A stretch of 64,000 nucleotides of DNA from Photobacterium angustum (lineage in GTDB: Bacteria; Pseudomonadota; Gammaproteobacteria; Enterobacterales; Vibrionaceae). The position numbers and the translations under genes are program-made. Below the pieces are notes generated by a model. It saw only the letters and a program-made list of their open reading frames with translations, was not told where the DNA came from and did not search any database. The number at the start of each line of letters is the position of its first letter. The stretch's first letter is position 1. Shown here piece after piece: positions 33,689 through 43,528 of this stretch. The DNA lies in contig NZ_MSCJ01000002.1 in NCBI RefSeq assembly GCF_002954615.1, forward strand, positions 124,001 through 188,000, written 5' to 3'.

Positions 33689-34522
33689 TCAGTCAGCATT
33701 CATCATCCGATCGTCTGGCTCTAAAATATCAGCCCAAGGCAGACCTTCATCACCTAAAGTAATAAAGTTTGGATTCTCTAATGTATTACGCTCGTTATAA
33801 GACAGCGGCGTTAAATGCGTATTAAGAATCCGACCGCCCGCCTCTTCAACAATACACTGAGTGGCTGCGGTATCCCATTCACCTGTAGGCCCTAAGCGTA
33901 AGTAACAATCTACCGCGCCTTCTGCCACCAAACATGATTTTAATGCTGCAGAGCCTAAAGGTACGAGTTCATAGTTATAACTCGGATCTAAACGCGATGT
34001 GATTGAACTGATATCTTGGCGACGACTAATGGCCACAACAACCGATTTAGTATTCTCTTCATGATGATGAGTTGCAATTTTGACACTCTCACCTTCAGCG
34101 GTAATCTTATATGCACCTTTTCCTGCATAGGCATAATACGACACCCCAGATACGGGCGCATAAACCACTCCCATGATCGGGCGATTATCTTCGACTAACG
34201 CAATAATTGTCGCAAAATCACCGCTACCTGCGATAAATTCTTGCGTACCATCTAATGGATCAACTAACCAATAACGTTTCCATTGGCTACGCTCTGTTAA
34301 TGGAACGCTAGCATCTTCTTCAGACAACACGGGAATATCAGGCGTTAGTTGTGTCAATCGCTCCATCACTAACTTATGAGCTGCAAGATCAGCACTTGTC
34401 ACTGGCGTATTATCATCTTTGATCTGTTTCTCAAACTGACCACGTTGATAAATATCTAAAATCAATTGACCTGATGCTCGAGCGATCTCAACCACATCGG
34501 GCAGTAAATGCGAATAGGCCAT
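33689..34522 (-). CDS. cysQ: 3'(2'),5'-bisphosphate nucleotidase CysQ
   Basis: Hydrolyses 3'-phosphoadenosine 5'-phosphate, a by-product of sulfate assimilation, to AMP. It is a member of the inositol monophosphatase superfamily: the metal-binding motifs are EED (68-70), DPLDGT (88-93) and EWDTAA (about 216-221). At 277 residues it is about 30 longer than E. coli CysQ, with an extended tail (LPWADILEPDDR...). It follows nudE by three bases, so the two form an operon downstream of the gsp cluster. Confidence 0.92.
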   Translation of the reverse strand: MAYSHLLPDVVEIARASGQLILDIYQRGQFEKQIKDDNTPVTSADLAAHKLVMERLTQLTPDIPVLSEEDASVPLTERSQWKRYWLVDPLDGTQEFIAGSGDFATIIALVEDNRPIMGVVYAPVSGVSYYAYAGKGAYKITAEGESVKIATHHHEENTKSVVVAISRRQDISSITSRLDPSYNYELVPLGSAALKSCLVAEGAVDCYLRLGPTGEWDTAATQCIVEEAGGRILNTHLTPLSYNERNTLENPNFITLGDEGLPWADILEPDDRMMNAD

Positions 34523-34525
34523 TAG

Positions 34526-35083
34526 TTACTCCTCTCGTGCTAATTGCTTCAATGCTAAGAACAATGCGGTAATACTCCGCGCTTCGGCAAAATCAACATG
34601 TGTCAGAAGCTCTTCGGCTTGGGCTAATGGCCAACGAATAATATCTAACGGCTCAGGCTCATCACCTTCAAGTTTTTCAGGATACAGATCCTGTGCTAAA
34701 AACAATGTCATGCGACTGGAAAAATAAGACGGGGCTAATACAACTTCTTTTAATGGTTGTAGTTGATGGGCACCAAAACCAATTTCTTCTTTTAATTCAC
34801 GATTAGCCGCTTCAATAGGTGTTTCCCCCTCATCAATTAAGCCTTTGGGAAAGCCTAATTCATAACGTTCGGTACCTGCTGAGTATTCGCGGATCAACAA
34901 TAAGTCACCTTGTTCCGTCACAGGGACAATCAGCACCGCATGGCGTCCACTTGGCTTCATACGTTCATAGGTACGCTCAACACCATTAGAAAAACGTAAA
35001 TCCAATGATTCAATTTTAAACAGTCGTGATTGAGCAACAACCTCTGCAGATAAGATTTGAGGTTTATCTTTACTTATCGCCAT
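34526..35083 (-). CDS. nudE: ADP-compound hydrolase NudE (Nudix family)
   Basis: Nudix hydrolase acting in E. coli on ADP-ribose, NADH and diadenosine compounds. The 185 residues equal the E. coli length (186). The Nudix box starts at Gly81 with G-x5-E-x7-R-E-x2-E-E-x-G (DEGET then RELKEEIGFG). It is translationally close to cysQ (three bases) and sits after the gspN terminator hairpin. The same gspN-nudE-cysQ order is familiar from Vibrio genomes. Confidence 0.93.
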   Translation of the reverse strand: MAISKDKPQILSAEVVAQSRLFKIESLDLRFSNGVERTYERMKPSGRHAVLIVPVTEQGDLLLIREYSAGTERYELGFPKGLIDEGETPIEAANRELKEEIGFGAHQLQPLKEVVLAPSYFSSRMTLFLAQDLYPEKLEGDEPEPLDIIRWPLAQAEELLTHVDFAEARSITALFLALKQLAREE

Positions 35084-35166
35084 CTTAAAGCCCTATATCA
35101 TGTTATCGCGAAGAAAAATTTTGTTATGCCTATGCTTCATTAAAAGCTAATCGCGCAGATAAATAA

Positions 35167-35192
35167 AGAGGCAGTCTACTTAGACTGCCTCT
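35167..35192 (-). terminator. Terminator after the gsp cluster
   Basis: Perfect 12-bp inverted repeat (35167-35178 with 35181-35192, AGAGGCAGTCTA/TAGACTGCCTCT). Read leftward it is followed by TTTATTTAT. It separates gspN from nudE, so nudE-cysQ needs read-through or its own promoter. Confidence 0.75.
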
Positions 35193-35242
35193 TACTATTC
35201 ACTTTGTGATTAATAACCACTCAAATCGCAACGATTAGATAA

Positions 35243-36001
35243 TTACAAACGCCCTGAGTAATTAATTTTATATTGCCCTTTTGAGTCAGGATCACCTAAC
35301 CATTTTAATTGTTGAGACAATTGCTCTGGGAATGTTGCCCCCGGCTTAAACCATCCTGATAGGCTGTAACCATTATTTTTAGCTAAATTTGCTTTCCAAT
35401 CACTGCTAACATCATCAGATGACTGTGAAGCTTTTGCTAAAATATTGCCTTCTTGACAACTTAAATCGGCAAAAACAGGGCCTGGATTAATATTCCCCAT
35501 TGGCGTTGACGCATTACCTTGTGCCCAAGCCAACGTTGCATTCAAGGTTTTACAATAGGGCGCAGCATACACATAATCACGTACCGTAAGTTCAATATTT
35601 CCCGTTAATGTCAGCGGCACAGGTAACTTGGCATACTGCATAACATTCGCTGCTGGTACTGAGACTAAGAGTTTTTCAGCAAACGGTCCCGAGGTGCTAT
35701 AACCAACAATACCACTACCTTGTAGTTGCATATCACTGTCACGGCCAAATCGGACATCAAACGCGAGTTTACCTGTAAATAGGCTTCCCAGTTTCATGTC
35801 CCATTGAATTTGACCTAAACTTTGATTTTGCCACACAACGGTTTTAGCAGAGCCTTGCCATAAGGTTCCTTGAATACCACTTAATGATAAACCCTGAACT
35901 TTTGGTGTTTGTTGCCATGCCCAATTAGCCGGTAAATGGACAATAGTGCTGGCAATAAATACCACCCCAAATGTTGCGCCGATAGCGAGTTTAAATTTCA
36001 C
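35243..36001 (-). CDS. gspN: Type II secretion system protein N
   Basis: Accessory component of the type II (general) secretion system, present in a subset of gammaproteobacteria and often dispensable. The 252-residue protein has one amino-terminal membrane helix (about 5-22, KLAIGATFGVVFIASTIV) and a periplasmic domain with the family's LSLSGIQGTLWQGSA and WDMKLGSLFTGKLAFDV repeats of a beta-rich fold. It starts two bases after gspM ends and is the last gsp gene. Confidence 0.88.
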   Translation of the reverse strand: MKFKLAIGATFGVVFIASTIVHLPANWAWQQTPKVQGLSLSGIQGTLWQGSAKTVVWQNQSLGQIQWDMKLGSLFTGKLAFDVRFGRDSDMQLQGSGIVGYSTSGPFAEKLLVSVPAANVMQYAKLPVPLTLTGNIELTVRDYVYAAPYCKTLNATLAWAQGNASTPMGNINPGPVFADLSCQEGNILAKASQSSDDVSSDWKANLAKNNGYSLSGWFKPGATFPEQLSQQLKWLGDPDSKGQYKINYSGRL

Positions 36002-36003
36002 CT

Positions 36004-36486
36004 TTAACCTCGTCCTAACTGTAATCGGTTTACTTCAACCATGCCGTTTTGATCTGTTTTCGAGATATCAATAAATTGCGTTTCAATCCCAAAGTTATCT
36101 TGCAGGTAAGAGAGCCAATTAAGTAATGCATTGAAGGGTACAGGCTTTACCCATACTTGAATCGCATCATTACGTGGTTGCATACGGATCAATTCAATCT
36201 TAAAACGTTCCGTCGTTTCATTTACCACTTGGTTAAGCCCTTTGTCACTGACATTTACCGTACCACCAGCACGCTTAAACGCCGTGATCTTATTTGCTTT
36301 ACCTTCAACCCAAGACAATAGCTGACGTTCACTTTGAATACGTGTCTGCGCTAATTCAGTGCGTTGATTTAATGGTTGCCATAATCCCCAGTACAAGATA
36401 GCTAGCAATAAAGCACCGCCAGCACCCATAACAAGATACTGCTCTCGCTGGCTTAATGCTTTCCACCATGCTTTAATTTCTGCCAT
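36004..36486 (-). CDS. gspM: Type II secretion system protein M
   Basis: Inner-membrane protein that pairs with GspL to hold the assembly platform and couple the cytoplasmic ATPase to pseudopilus growth. The 160 residues show a short cytoplasmic start (IKAWWKALSQREQYLVM), one membrane helix (about 18-36, AGGALLLAILYWGLW) and a periplasmic ferredoxin-like domain. Its start overlaps the gspL stop by one base. Confidence 0.92.
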   Translation of the reverse strand: MAEIKAWWKALSQREQYLVMGAGGALLLAILYWGLWQPLNQRTELAQTRIQSERQLLSWVEGKANKITAFKRAGGTVNVSDKGLNQVVNETTERFKIELIRMQPRNDAIQVWVKPVPFNALLNWLSYLQDNFGIETQFIDISKTDQNGMVEVNRLQLGRG

Positions 36487-37775
36487 TATGCTTTTCTCCT
36501 TAGCACGACGGCACCACTGACTAAGCCATCTTCTTTGCTTAATTGACCTTGCTCAACGGTAAAGTCTTTCGTCAACACACTGCGTAATTTCTCAAAATCT
36601 TGGAAGTCAGAAGCCGTTGCTTGTAAACGCAGTTCGCCCCGATTTTGATCGTATTTTAGATTAACAATTTTCACGCTCGGTGCTTTTGATAATGCCGGCT
36701 TTAACTCGCTTAACCACATTAAAATACCGTTATCCGCACCCTGTCCACCTAAGCTTTTCAATGCTGCATTCATTTGATTTTTCAAATAACTCTGTGACGG
36801 AATACGTTTAAACTGAGGTAAAACCTGACGGAAGATCCGCTCGCTTTCAGCACGGTACGCTTTAGCTTGATGCTCTAGCTGTTGTAACTCCATCACGTGT
36901 TCTCCGACTACAGCTACAAGTACTAAACTTGCGGCAATCGCGACTTTACGCCATGGTTTTAAATGCTTACGCCAAGCAGCTTGTGGTTTATAAGTCCCTG
37001 ATAGTAAATTGACTTTACTTCCCGCAGCCCCTAACGCTAACAGTTGCATCACGAGCTCCGGTGCATGTGCTTGCCAACGCCCACTGACACCTTGAGGTGC
37101 TGATGTATAGTGGTGTATGACAACTTGGCTTGGATTCGATTCAACATCAGCCACCGCAGATTCAATGGCGGCTTGCTCTGTCTCTTCGTCGTCGTCCTCG
37201 TCACTTGTAGCTAACACAATTGGCGCTTTTTGGGCGCTGATCCATGCATCTAACCAACTCGTTTCTGCACAAATACCCATAAACTCTGATTGACGGATCA
37301 ACCATTGCCCTTCAATTTCAGCTGCACTATAACCATCATCAAACAACGGCAAACACAAACAGTCTGGAATAACTTTTTTTAGCTCTAAACCACATTCTTT
37401 AAATGCAGATAACCATTGCAGCATCTTTTGATGCTCAATAAGCGCTACCGTTGCAATATCATCTTCCCGATGAAGCAACTGAACATGTAAACTTTCAACA
37501 TCCTGCGCCAATTCTTCTTCTAAGAGATAAGGTAAAACAGCGGTCAATTGGCGGCTACTGCCGGTAGGAATAGTAACTTGTGTTAATAGCATCTCACTGG
37601 TAGGCACTAAACCATATACTGGCCGAGTACCCGCATATTCCACTAGCTGATCTAATTGCGTGATATCAGCTAACTGACCTGATGCAATCACTTCGTTCTG
37701 CTGTGGCGACCAGACAAGCCATTGCACCGGCACCTCAGGCCGACTACTCAGTCTTATCGTCAGAAATTCGCTCAC
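36486..37775 (-). CDS. gspL: Type II secretion system protein L
   Basis: Bitopic protein whose cytoplasmic actin-like domain binds the ATPase GspE and whose periplasmic domain pairs with GspM. I place the start at GTG 37775 (V-S-E-F-L-T-I-R-L-S-S), which aligns with Vibrio EpsL and lies four bases after GGAGGA; the frame continues four codons upstream to an ATG at 37787. This gives 429 residues, with one membrane helix near residues 282-300 (KVAIAASLVLVAVVG) and the conserved AYRAESERIFRQVLP after it. The first 32 bases lie inside the end of gspK. Confidence 0.92.
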   Translation of the reverse strand: MSEFLTIRLSSRPEVPVQWLVWSPQQNEVIASGQLADITQLDQLVEYAGTRPVYGLVPTSEMLLTQVTIPTGSSRQLTAVLPYLLEEELAQDVESLHVQLLHREDDIATVALIEHQKMLQWLSAFKECGLELKKVIPDCLCLPLFDDGYSAAEIEGQWLIRQSEFMGICAETSWLDAWISAQKAPIVLATSDEDDDEETEQAAIESAVADVESNPSQVVIHHYTSAPQGVSGRWQAHAPELVMQLLALGAAGSKVNLLSGTYKPQAAWRKHLKPWRKVAIAASLVLVAVVGEHVMELQQLEHQAKAYRAESERIFRQVLPQFKRIPSQSYLKNQMNAALKSLGGQGADNGILMWLSELKPALSKAPSVKIVNLKYDQNRGELRLQATASDFQDFEKLRSVLTKDFTVEQGQLSKEDGLVSGAVVLRRKA

Positions 37776-38757
37776 GGATTCCTCCATACTGGCGACGTAC
37801 TACCGTCACCTTGTTATTATCATCTCGTTTAAATAGCGTTACCGCTCGTAATCTGGCGTTATCTATTTGTATTTCAGCATCTAATGAAAAATAGTTACTG
37901 CTGACCGTTAAGTACTTTTTCTGTTGTTCTTGTTTATCAGCTTGATCGCCTTGTGGTAGCTCTTTCATGAAATCATCAACGCTATCCCACCCTTTACGAC
38001 GGGCGTCGCGATCTTTAATAATTTTTTTTGCAGCATCCAATGAAAGCTCTGGCGAAAATAAAGCTGACAGTAATACAGCCTGTCTTTGAGTAATCGTATT
38101 TACATTGAGTTTAAAATCATCGGTTGGCAATGCACACACCAAACCTTTTACTTTCTCATAAATATCAGCCGTCACCCCGTTAATCGCACGTAATTCACTG
38201 CGATCCGCTAACCAACCATTAGGGGGTAAGTAAGGCGGTTGAAATGCTTCATAAGTGCTATCTTCACCGCCGTAGCTTGATTGCACCGAGGTATTCTTAT
38301 CAATAAATTCCCAGCTAGAATCTGCGATTTGCTCTGCAGAATAATCATCAACACCACTGTCGATCATGATGTTTTGAAAGTAAGTCACCAAAAATGGCTG
38401 CTTACTGCCATCGGCGATGGGTTTTACAGCACCAAGCGCATTAATGTTAAAGCAAGCTTGCTTATCAAACATGCTACCGGTGACTACCGCACCATCAATC
38501 GGATAAGTTTGATCTTCTATCGCCCATGGCTGAGTTAAATCGATAATCTTGCTGTCTTTAAACGTTAAAGACAGCCCTTTTTCAGCTAACGCTTCAACCC
38601 CTAAACTGTACCAATACGCCTGCTGATGCTGAATTTGATTCTCAACACGATGAAAGTTATGTTGTAAACGTCCCGTCATTTGCACGGCGATCAAGCTCAT
38701 TAACGCGACCAGCAAGAGCACCACAATTAACGCAACCCCGCGCTGTTTTTTCATCAT
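37744..38757 (-). CDS. gspK: Type II secretion minor pseudopilin K
   Basis: Large minor pseudopilin that caps the pseudopilus tip with GspI and GspJ. The 337-residue precursor has a short basic leader MMKKQRG and a hydrophobic segment VALIVVLLLVALMSLIAVQ; the first position after the cleavage site is valine, and the usual glutamate at +5 is missing, as expected for GspK. The large alpha-helical insert follows. It overlaps gspJ by four bases and gspL by 32. Confidence 0.92.
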   Translation of the reverse strand: MMKKQRGVALIVVLLLVALMSLIAVQMTGRLQHNFHRVENQIQHQQAYWYSLGVEALAEKGLSLTFKDSKIIDLTQPWAIEDQTYPIDGAVVTGSMFDKQACFNINALGAVKPIADGSKQPFLVTYFQNIMIDSGVDDYSAEQIADSSWEFIDKNTSVQSSYGGEDSTYEAFQPPYLPPNGWLADRSELRAINGVTADIYEKVKGLVCALPTDDFKLNVNTITQRQAVLLSALFSPELSLDAAKKIIKDRDARRKGWDSVDDFMKELPQGDQADKQEQQKKYLTVSSNYFSLDAEIQIDNARLRAVTLFKRDDNNKVTVVRRQYGGIRERISDDKTE

Positions 38758-39404
38758 TGTGGTTGCTCCGAATCAGCAGAAGCAGATAATGCAGATTTAG
38801 GTACGAGATAAATACGCTCAATTTCACCAAAATCTTTCAGTGTCATCGTCACTTTAATACCTTCTGGTAACTTATCTGCGGTATCCCATTTATCTTGCCA
38901 TTTTTTATCGGTGAAAAAGGAAAACTGCAATTTAGTCACACCGTCTAATAACACCTTAACCAGTGGCTTTTCACCAATAACATTATCTGGGTAGCGAAAC
39001 CAAACACGCTCTAATTGATCGTCAACCACACGATAGCCAACGCGGGTAACATCACCGCGTGGAAACATGGCTTGGGGATTTTGCCAGCCTGTTCGCACGA
39101 ACATGATCCCATCGCTACTCGAATCCAAAAGGTACTCACCAGCTTGTAATACTTTATCATTGGGCTCTTCGCCATTAAGCCTACTTTTACGGGCTACAAT
39201 TTGACGAAAGTCGTTATCCATCATAATCGTGGCACGCTGTATTTCTTTTAATCTTTGGTTATGATCTTTTGATTGCGCATCACTACGCATCACGTTATTC
39301 ATGACTTGATAAGCGGACAAGCTCAGCATGGCAAAGACAGCTATCGCAACAAGTACTTCCAGTAACGTAAAACCGCGCTGGCGGGAATGATTAATTGACG
39401 ACAT
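38754..39404 (-). CDS. gspJ: Type II secretion minor pseudopilin J
   Basis: Minor pseudopilin of the tip complex. The 216-residue precursor has the leader MSSINHSRQRG followed by FTLLEVLVAIAVFAMLS, a prepilin cleavage site with the +5 glutamate. The soluble domain is beta-rich (FVRTGWQNPQAMFPRGDVTRVGY). Overlaps gspI by 14 bases and gspK by four. Confidence 0.93.
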   Translation of the reverse strand: MSSINHSRQRGFTLLEVLVAIAVFAMLSLSAYQVMNNVMRSDAQSKDHNQRLKEIQRATIMMDNDFRQIVARKSRLNGEEPNDKVLQAGEYLLDSSSDGIMFVRTGWQNPQAMFPRGDVTRVGYRVVDDQLERVWFRYPDNVIGEKPLVKVLLDGVTKLQFSFFTDKKWQDKWDTADKLPEGIKVTMTLKDFGEIERIYLVPKSALSASADSEQPQ

Positions 39405-39750
39405 AAGTCTTTACCGTTATTACTGAATGTTCACGCTGTGGATCGCTTGCTACCGAAATTTCAATTTGGCGTAATAATTTCTGCTGCGTTTTAATACTTT
39501 TTACCGTCCAATACCACTCACGATCGGCTAATGTTGATTTACCTGTCTTACTTGAGGTTGGATACTGACCGCTTAAATGTAATTGTGCGAGTTCATTATC
39601 AGCCACCATCGCAGCAAAGGTTTTTTCTTCTAAATAGCCCAGCGTATTTAAGTGTTGGCTGACCGCTTTCATAATACTCAGCGCAGCAACAGCAAAAATA
39701 GCTAATGCAACTAACACTTCTAATAAGGTAAAACCTTGTTTACTTCTCAC
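39391..39750 (-). CDS. gspI: Type II secretion minor pseudopilin I
   Basis: Small minor pseudopilin that nucleates the tip complex. The 119-residue precursor starts MRSKQG/FTLLEVLVALAIFAVAALS, with clear prepilin peptidase site and +5 glutamate. Overlaps gspH by 11 bases and gspJ by 14, typical of translational coupling throughout this cluster. Confidence 0.93.
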   Translation of the reverse strand: MRSKQGFTLLEVLVALAIFAVAALSIMKAVSQHLNTLGYLEEKTFAAMVADNELAQLHLSGQYPTSSKTGKSTLADREWYWTVKSIKTQQKLLRQIEISVASDPQREHSVITVKTYVVN

Positions 39751-40327
39751 GTTTTGTTGCCTGTTCTAAGGTTTCACCTGGCTTAAGCAAGACTAAATTA
39801 CCCACCTCATCGGCGCTGACTCGCCAAAATTGATTTTCGCCGTCAACCTCAAAACTTAAAGTAAACGGCGTGTATTCACCGCTCGCCATAACCACAATTT
39901 GAGGTTTGATCTTTTTCTTTTCTTCGTCTGACTTTGTAAATAAGTCTTCATCTTTAAACAGTGAATCTGATTTAAAAAGTCGGTCTTTGTCTTTCCATGC
40001 TCCGCCAATTTCAACCTGAGTTGTAATCGCGTTATCTAACTTCACATCAGTATAAAATTTGGCACCTTCTAGTGGTTGCCAGCCATCTTGGGTTAATTGC
40101 AAAAAGTTATATTGGTGTGGCTCAACACGAATGCCGTAGTCCACACCATTGAGCATTGCATCCTCACCCAATAGTTGGGCGAGGTGATGAAAACGTACTG
40201 CTTGCTCTTTTACCTCATCTCGTTTGTTATCCGGTAAAGTTGAGATCACCGCAACTGCGCTGGTTGCGAGTAACACCAGCACCAACATCATTTCAATGAG
40301 AGTAAAACCTGCACTACGTTTCATCAT
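39740..40327 (-). CDS. gspH: Type II secretion minor pseudopilin H
   Basis: Minor pseudopilin joining the tip complex to the GspG shaft. The 195-residue precursor begins MMKRSAG/FTLIEMMLVLVLLATSAVAVI, with +5 glutamate. A lysine- and aspartate-rich insertion around residues 112-136 (KDKDRLFKSDSLFKDEDLF) looks like an extended loop. The start could be either of two adjacent ATG codons (40327 or 40324). Confidence 0.92.
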   Translation of the reverse strand: MMKRSAGFTLIEMMLVLVLLATSAVAVISTLPDNKRDEVKEQAVRFHHLAQLLGEDAMLNGVDYGIRVEPHQYNFLQLTQDGWQPLEGAKFYTDVKLDNAITTQVEIGGAWKDKDRLFKSDSLFKDEDLFTKSDEEKKKIKPQIVVMASGEYTPFTLSFEVDGENQFWRVSADEVGNLVLLKPGETLEQATKREK

Positions 40328-40336
40328 AAATACTTA

Positions 40337-40780
40337 TTACTTCTTGTTGTAATCCAACATGTTCCAGTTGCCGATATCGGTATTCACACCATCACCACCT
40401 TCTTGACCATCTGCGCCCAAGCTAAAGATATCAATCGCGCCATGCTCACCTGGTGCCACATAATGGTACTCATAACCCCAAGGATCTTTAGGTAGACGCT
40501 TAATGTAACCACCATCACGGTAATTACGCGGCTCAGGAGAAGATGACGGCTTAGTCATCAATGCCTCTAAACCTTGATCGGTTGTTGGATATACGCTGTT
40601 ATCTAACTTGTACATTTCTAAAGATTGTTCAAGCGCACTAATATCTGTCACAACTTTTTGTTGGTCAGCTTTTTCTTTGTTACCTAATAGATTGGGAACG
40701 ACTAAACTCGCTAATACGCCCAAAATCACAATTACCACCATTACTTCTAATAGGGTAAAACCACGTTGTTTTTGTTGCAT
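40337..40780 (-). CDS. gspG: Type II secretion major pseudopilin G
   Basis: Major subunit of the periplasmic pseudopilus. The ATG at 40780 (M-Q-Q-K-Q-R-G/F-T-L-L-E) gives a 147-residue precursor with a six- to seven-residue leader and lies five bases after GGAGG; the frame extends ten codons further into gspF but those are not conserved. The carboxy terminus has the calcium-binding loop region of the family (FSLGADGQEGGDGVNTDIGNW). Processing needs a prepilin peptidase, which is not encoded in this window. Confidence 0.96.
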   Translation of the reverse strand: MQQKQRGFTLLEVMVVIVILGVLASLVVPNLLGNKEKADQQKVVTDISALEQSLEMYKLDNSVYPTTDQGLEALMTKPSSSPEPRNYRDGGYIKRLPKDPWGYEYHYVAPGEHGAIDIFSLGADGQEGGDGVNTDIGNWNMLDYNKK

Positions 40781-40799
40781 TAAAACCTCCGAAGAAAAA

Positions 40800-42026
40800 C
40801 TACATCCCAACCATGTTGTTCAGTTCAATAATTGGCATTAAGGTTGCGATAACAATAAACATTACCACCCCAGCCATAGCGACAATTAATAATGGCTCAA
40901 AGACCCCTAGTGCCATATTAACAAGTGATTCAAAATCACGATCTTGGTTATCTGCTGCACGGGTTAGCATTTGCTCTAACTCGCCGCTTCGTTCACCACT
41001 CGCGATCATGTGTAGCATCATCGGTGGGAACAATTTTGTTTGCTCAAGGGATACTCGTAGACTTCCCCCTTCACGTACATTATCTGCGGCAGATAAAATT
41101 TTCTTATTCACATACGTATTGGTCATAACATCAGAAGCGACCTTCATCCCATCCAGTAATGGAATCGCACTGGATGTACAAATCGATAATGTTCGCGCAA
41201 AACGTGAGGTATTTAACCCTCGTGCTACTTTACCAATCACTGGTACATGTAAGATGCCGCGATCCCACTTCATCCGATACTTTGGCTGCTTGAGGGCTGT
41301 CTTGATCAAAGCAATGATTGATACAATCACCACAACGACCACTAATCCCCAATGCTGAACAAAATTACTTGCTGCCAATAACACTTCCGTAATGGTGGGT
41401 AATTGTTGTCCCATTTGTACAAATTGATCGACAATTTTAGGCACAACCGTTGCCAGCAAAAATGCCACCACAGACACAGCGACAAGCGTTAACATGATGG
41501 GATAAATCATCGCTTGCTGTAATTTACTGCGCATTTGTTGACGGTTTTCGGTGTAATCTGCCAAACGATTTAAAATCGTATCAAGGTGACCCGATTTTTC
41601 TCCCGCCGCCACCATCGCACGAAAGAGTTGATCAAAAATATGGGGATATTCCGCCATACTGTCAGCTAAGGTATATCCTTCTACTACCCGAGAACGCACC
41701 GCCAATAAAATGTTTTTTAGACGTGGCTTTTCGTTTTGCTCAGCGACCGCCTTGATACATTCTTCTAATGGCATTGAGGCTTGTACCAGTGTTGCTAACT
41801 GGCGGGTGATCAGAGCAAGTTCATTGGTACTGATCCCACGTTTAAAGCTGAACTGTTTACGTGTCGTGGTTTTACTGCGACTTTGACCTGAGGTTTGAAT
41901 AACCTCTATCGGCACCATGCCTTTTTCACGTAATTGTTGGCGTACTTGACGGGCAGTATCCCCCTCAATTACCCCTTTTTTCTGTCGGCCTTTGGCATCT
42001 AAGGCTTTGTATTCAAATGCCGCCAT
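40800..42026 (-). CDS. gspF: Type II secretion inner-membrane platform protein F
   Basis: Polytopic platform protein thought to transmit ATPase motion to the growing pseudopilus. The 408 residues hold the duplicated GspF/PilC domain with three membrane helices (about residues 172-194, 220-242 and 377-399). The conserved MVAAGEKSGHLD and MIASGERSGELEQML mark each repeat. Start and gspE stop overlap as TAATG. Confidence 0.95.
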   Translation of the reverse strand: MAAFEYKALDAKGRQKKGVIEGDTARQVRQQLREKGMVPIEVIQTSGQSRSKTTTRKQFSFKRGISTNELALITRQLATLVQASMPLEECIKAVAEQNEKPRLKNILLAVRSRVVEGYTLADSMAEYPHIFDQLFRAMVAAGEKSGHLDTILNRLADYTENRQQMRSKLQQAMIYPIMLTLVAVSVVAFLLATVVPKIVDQFVQMGQQLPTITEVLLAASNFVQHWGLVVVVVIVSIIALIKTALKQPKYRMKWDRGILHVPVIGKVARGLNTSRFARTLSICTSSAIPLLDGMKVASDVMTNTYVNKKILSAADNVREGGSLRVSLEQTKLFPPMMLHMIASGERSGELEQMLTRAADNQDRDFESLVNMALGVFEPLLIVAMAGVVMFIVIATLMPIIELNNMVGM

Positions 42027-43528
42027 TAGCTCTCCTTCGTCACACGCATCACTTCTTCAAGTGTGGTGACCCCTTGACGTACTTTCGCTAAACCATCATC
42101 GCGAATACTCGGCGTATATTGACGCACGTATTTTTCAATCGCTTGCTCCCCCGCCTCGCCATGGATCAACTCTTGTACCTGTTCATCCACCAGCAATAGC
42201 TCATGAATACCCGTACGACCACGATAACCTTTTTGGTTACAGTGCTCACAACCAGATGGGCGATATAATGTCAGTGGTTCAGATTCAGCTAAATTAAATA
42301 GCTTCTTCTGCTGGCTATCGGCTTCATAAGGCTGACGACAATCTTTACATAGCGTACGTACTAATCGCTGGGCTAACACCCCGAGCAATGATGATGACAC
42401 TAAGAAGGGTTCAATACCCATATCACGTAAACGAGTGATCGCACCGACCGCAGTATTAGTGTGGAGGGTAGATAACACCATGTGACCTGTCAGTGATGCT
42501 TGAACAGCAATGGCTGCGGTTTCTAAATCACGGATCTCACCAATCATCACCACATCGGGATCTTGACGAAGAATGGCACGTAAACCACGCGCAAACGTCA
42601 TATCAACTTTGCTGTTAACTTGAGTTTGTCCAATGCCATCAATATCAAATTCAATCGGATCTTCGACTGTTAAGATATTACGCTCAGCACTGTTTAGCTC
42701 TTGCAAACCCGCATACAAAGTCGTGGACTTACCTGAACCTGTCGGACCTGTGACCAAAATAATACCGTGTGGACGCTCGATGATTTTTCTAAACGCTTGG
42801 TGGTTTTCCGGCGTCATGCCTAAGCTATGCAAATCAAGGCGTGTCGCGTTTTTATCTAATAAACGCAGTACTACTCGCTCTCCATGAGAAGAAGGCATGG
42901 TTGATACACGTACATCAACAGCACGACCACCAATTCGCAGTGAAATACGACCATCTTGAGGAATACGTTTTTCTGCAATATCAAGCTTTGCCATAACCTT
43001 AATACGTGAAACAAGCAGCGGTGCCAATTTACGGCTTGGCTGTAAGACCTCACGTAACATGCCATCGATACGAAAACGGATCGACAGCACTTTTTCAAAG
43101 GTTTCGATATGAATATCAGATGCACCTTCTTTGATCGCTTCGGCCAACATGGCATTGATCAATTTGATAATAGGTGCATCATCTTCCGATTCCAGCAAAT
43201 CTTCTGTTTCAGGCAAGTCTTCAGCAAGAGCAAAAAAGTCATCACTATCAGAACCCAAATCTTGCATTAACTGGCGCGCTTCTGATGAATCACGTTGGTA
43301 TGCTTGTGTTAACTTTTGCTCAAACTCACTGTCACTTAATGCGATGGGCGTAAAACAGCAACCTAGCACTCGACGCACTTCAGCAAGTACTGCAGCAGAC
43401 AGTTGTCCACTGAAATAGAGTTGCCATCCTTGCTCACCTGCCTCTACCACTACATGATGGCGTTTGGCAAAAGAGAAAGGTAATCGAAACGTTACCGTTG
43501 ATTCTGTTTCTAAAAACCCATCAGCCAT
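42026..43528 (-). CDS. gspE: Type II secretion ATPase E
   Basis: Cytoplasmic hexameric ATPase that powers pseudopilus assembly. The 500-residue protein has an amino-terminal GspL-binding domain, Walker [13 protein letters not shown] (about 258-269), Asp box, Walker [10 protein letters not shown] (about 322-330), the His box [12 protein letters not shown], and the four-cysteine zinc domain CKDC...CEHC (about 391-427). Start and gspD stop overlap as TAATG. Confidence 0.96.
   Translation of the reverse strand: MADGFLETESTVTFRLPFSFAKRHHVVVEAGEQGWQLYFSGQLSAAVLAEVRRVLGCCFTPIALSDSEFEQKLTQAYQRDSSEARQLMQDLGSDSDDFFALAEDLPETEDLLESEDDAPIIKLINAMLAEAIKEGASDIHIETFEKVLSIRFRIDGMLREVLQPSRKLAPLLVSRIKVMAKLDIAEKRIPQDGRISLRIGGRAVDVRVSTMPSSHGERVVLRLLDKNATRLDLHSLGMTPENHQAFRKIIERPHGIILVTGPTGSGKSTTLYAGLQELNSAERNILTVEDPIEFDIDGIGQTQVNSKVDMTFARGLRAILRQDPDVVMIGEIRDLETAAIAVQASLTGHMVLSTLHTNTAVGAITRLRDMGIEPFLVSSSLLGVLAQRLVRTLCKDCRQPYEADSQQKKLFNLAESEPLTLYRPSGCEHCNQKGYRGRTGIHELLLVDEQVQELIHGEAGEQAIEKYVRQYTPSIRDDGLAKVRQGVTTLEEVMRVTKES

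Noticed and set aside
40813..41358. 181-codon plus-strand frame opposite gspF
   Set aside because: Antisense shadow of the platform protein gene; low-complexity isoleucine/threonine-rich product.
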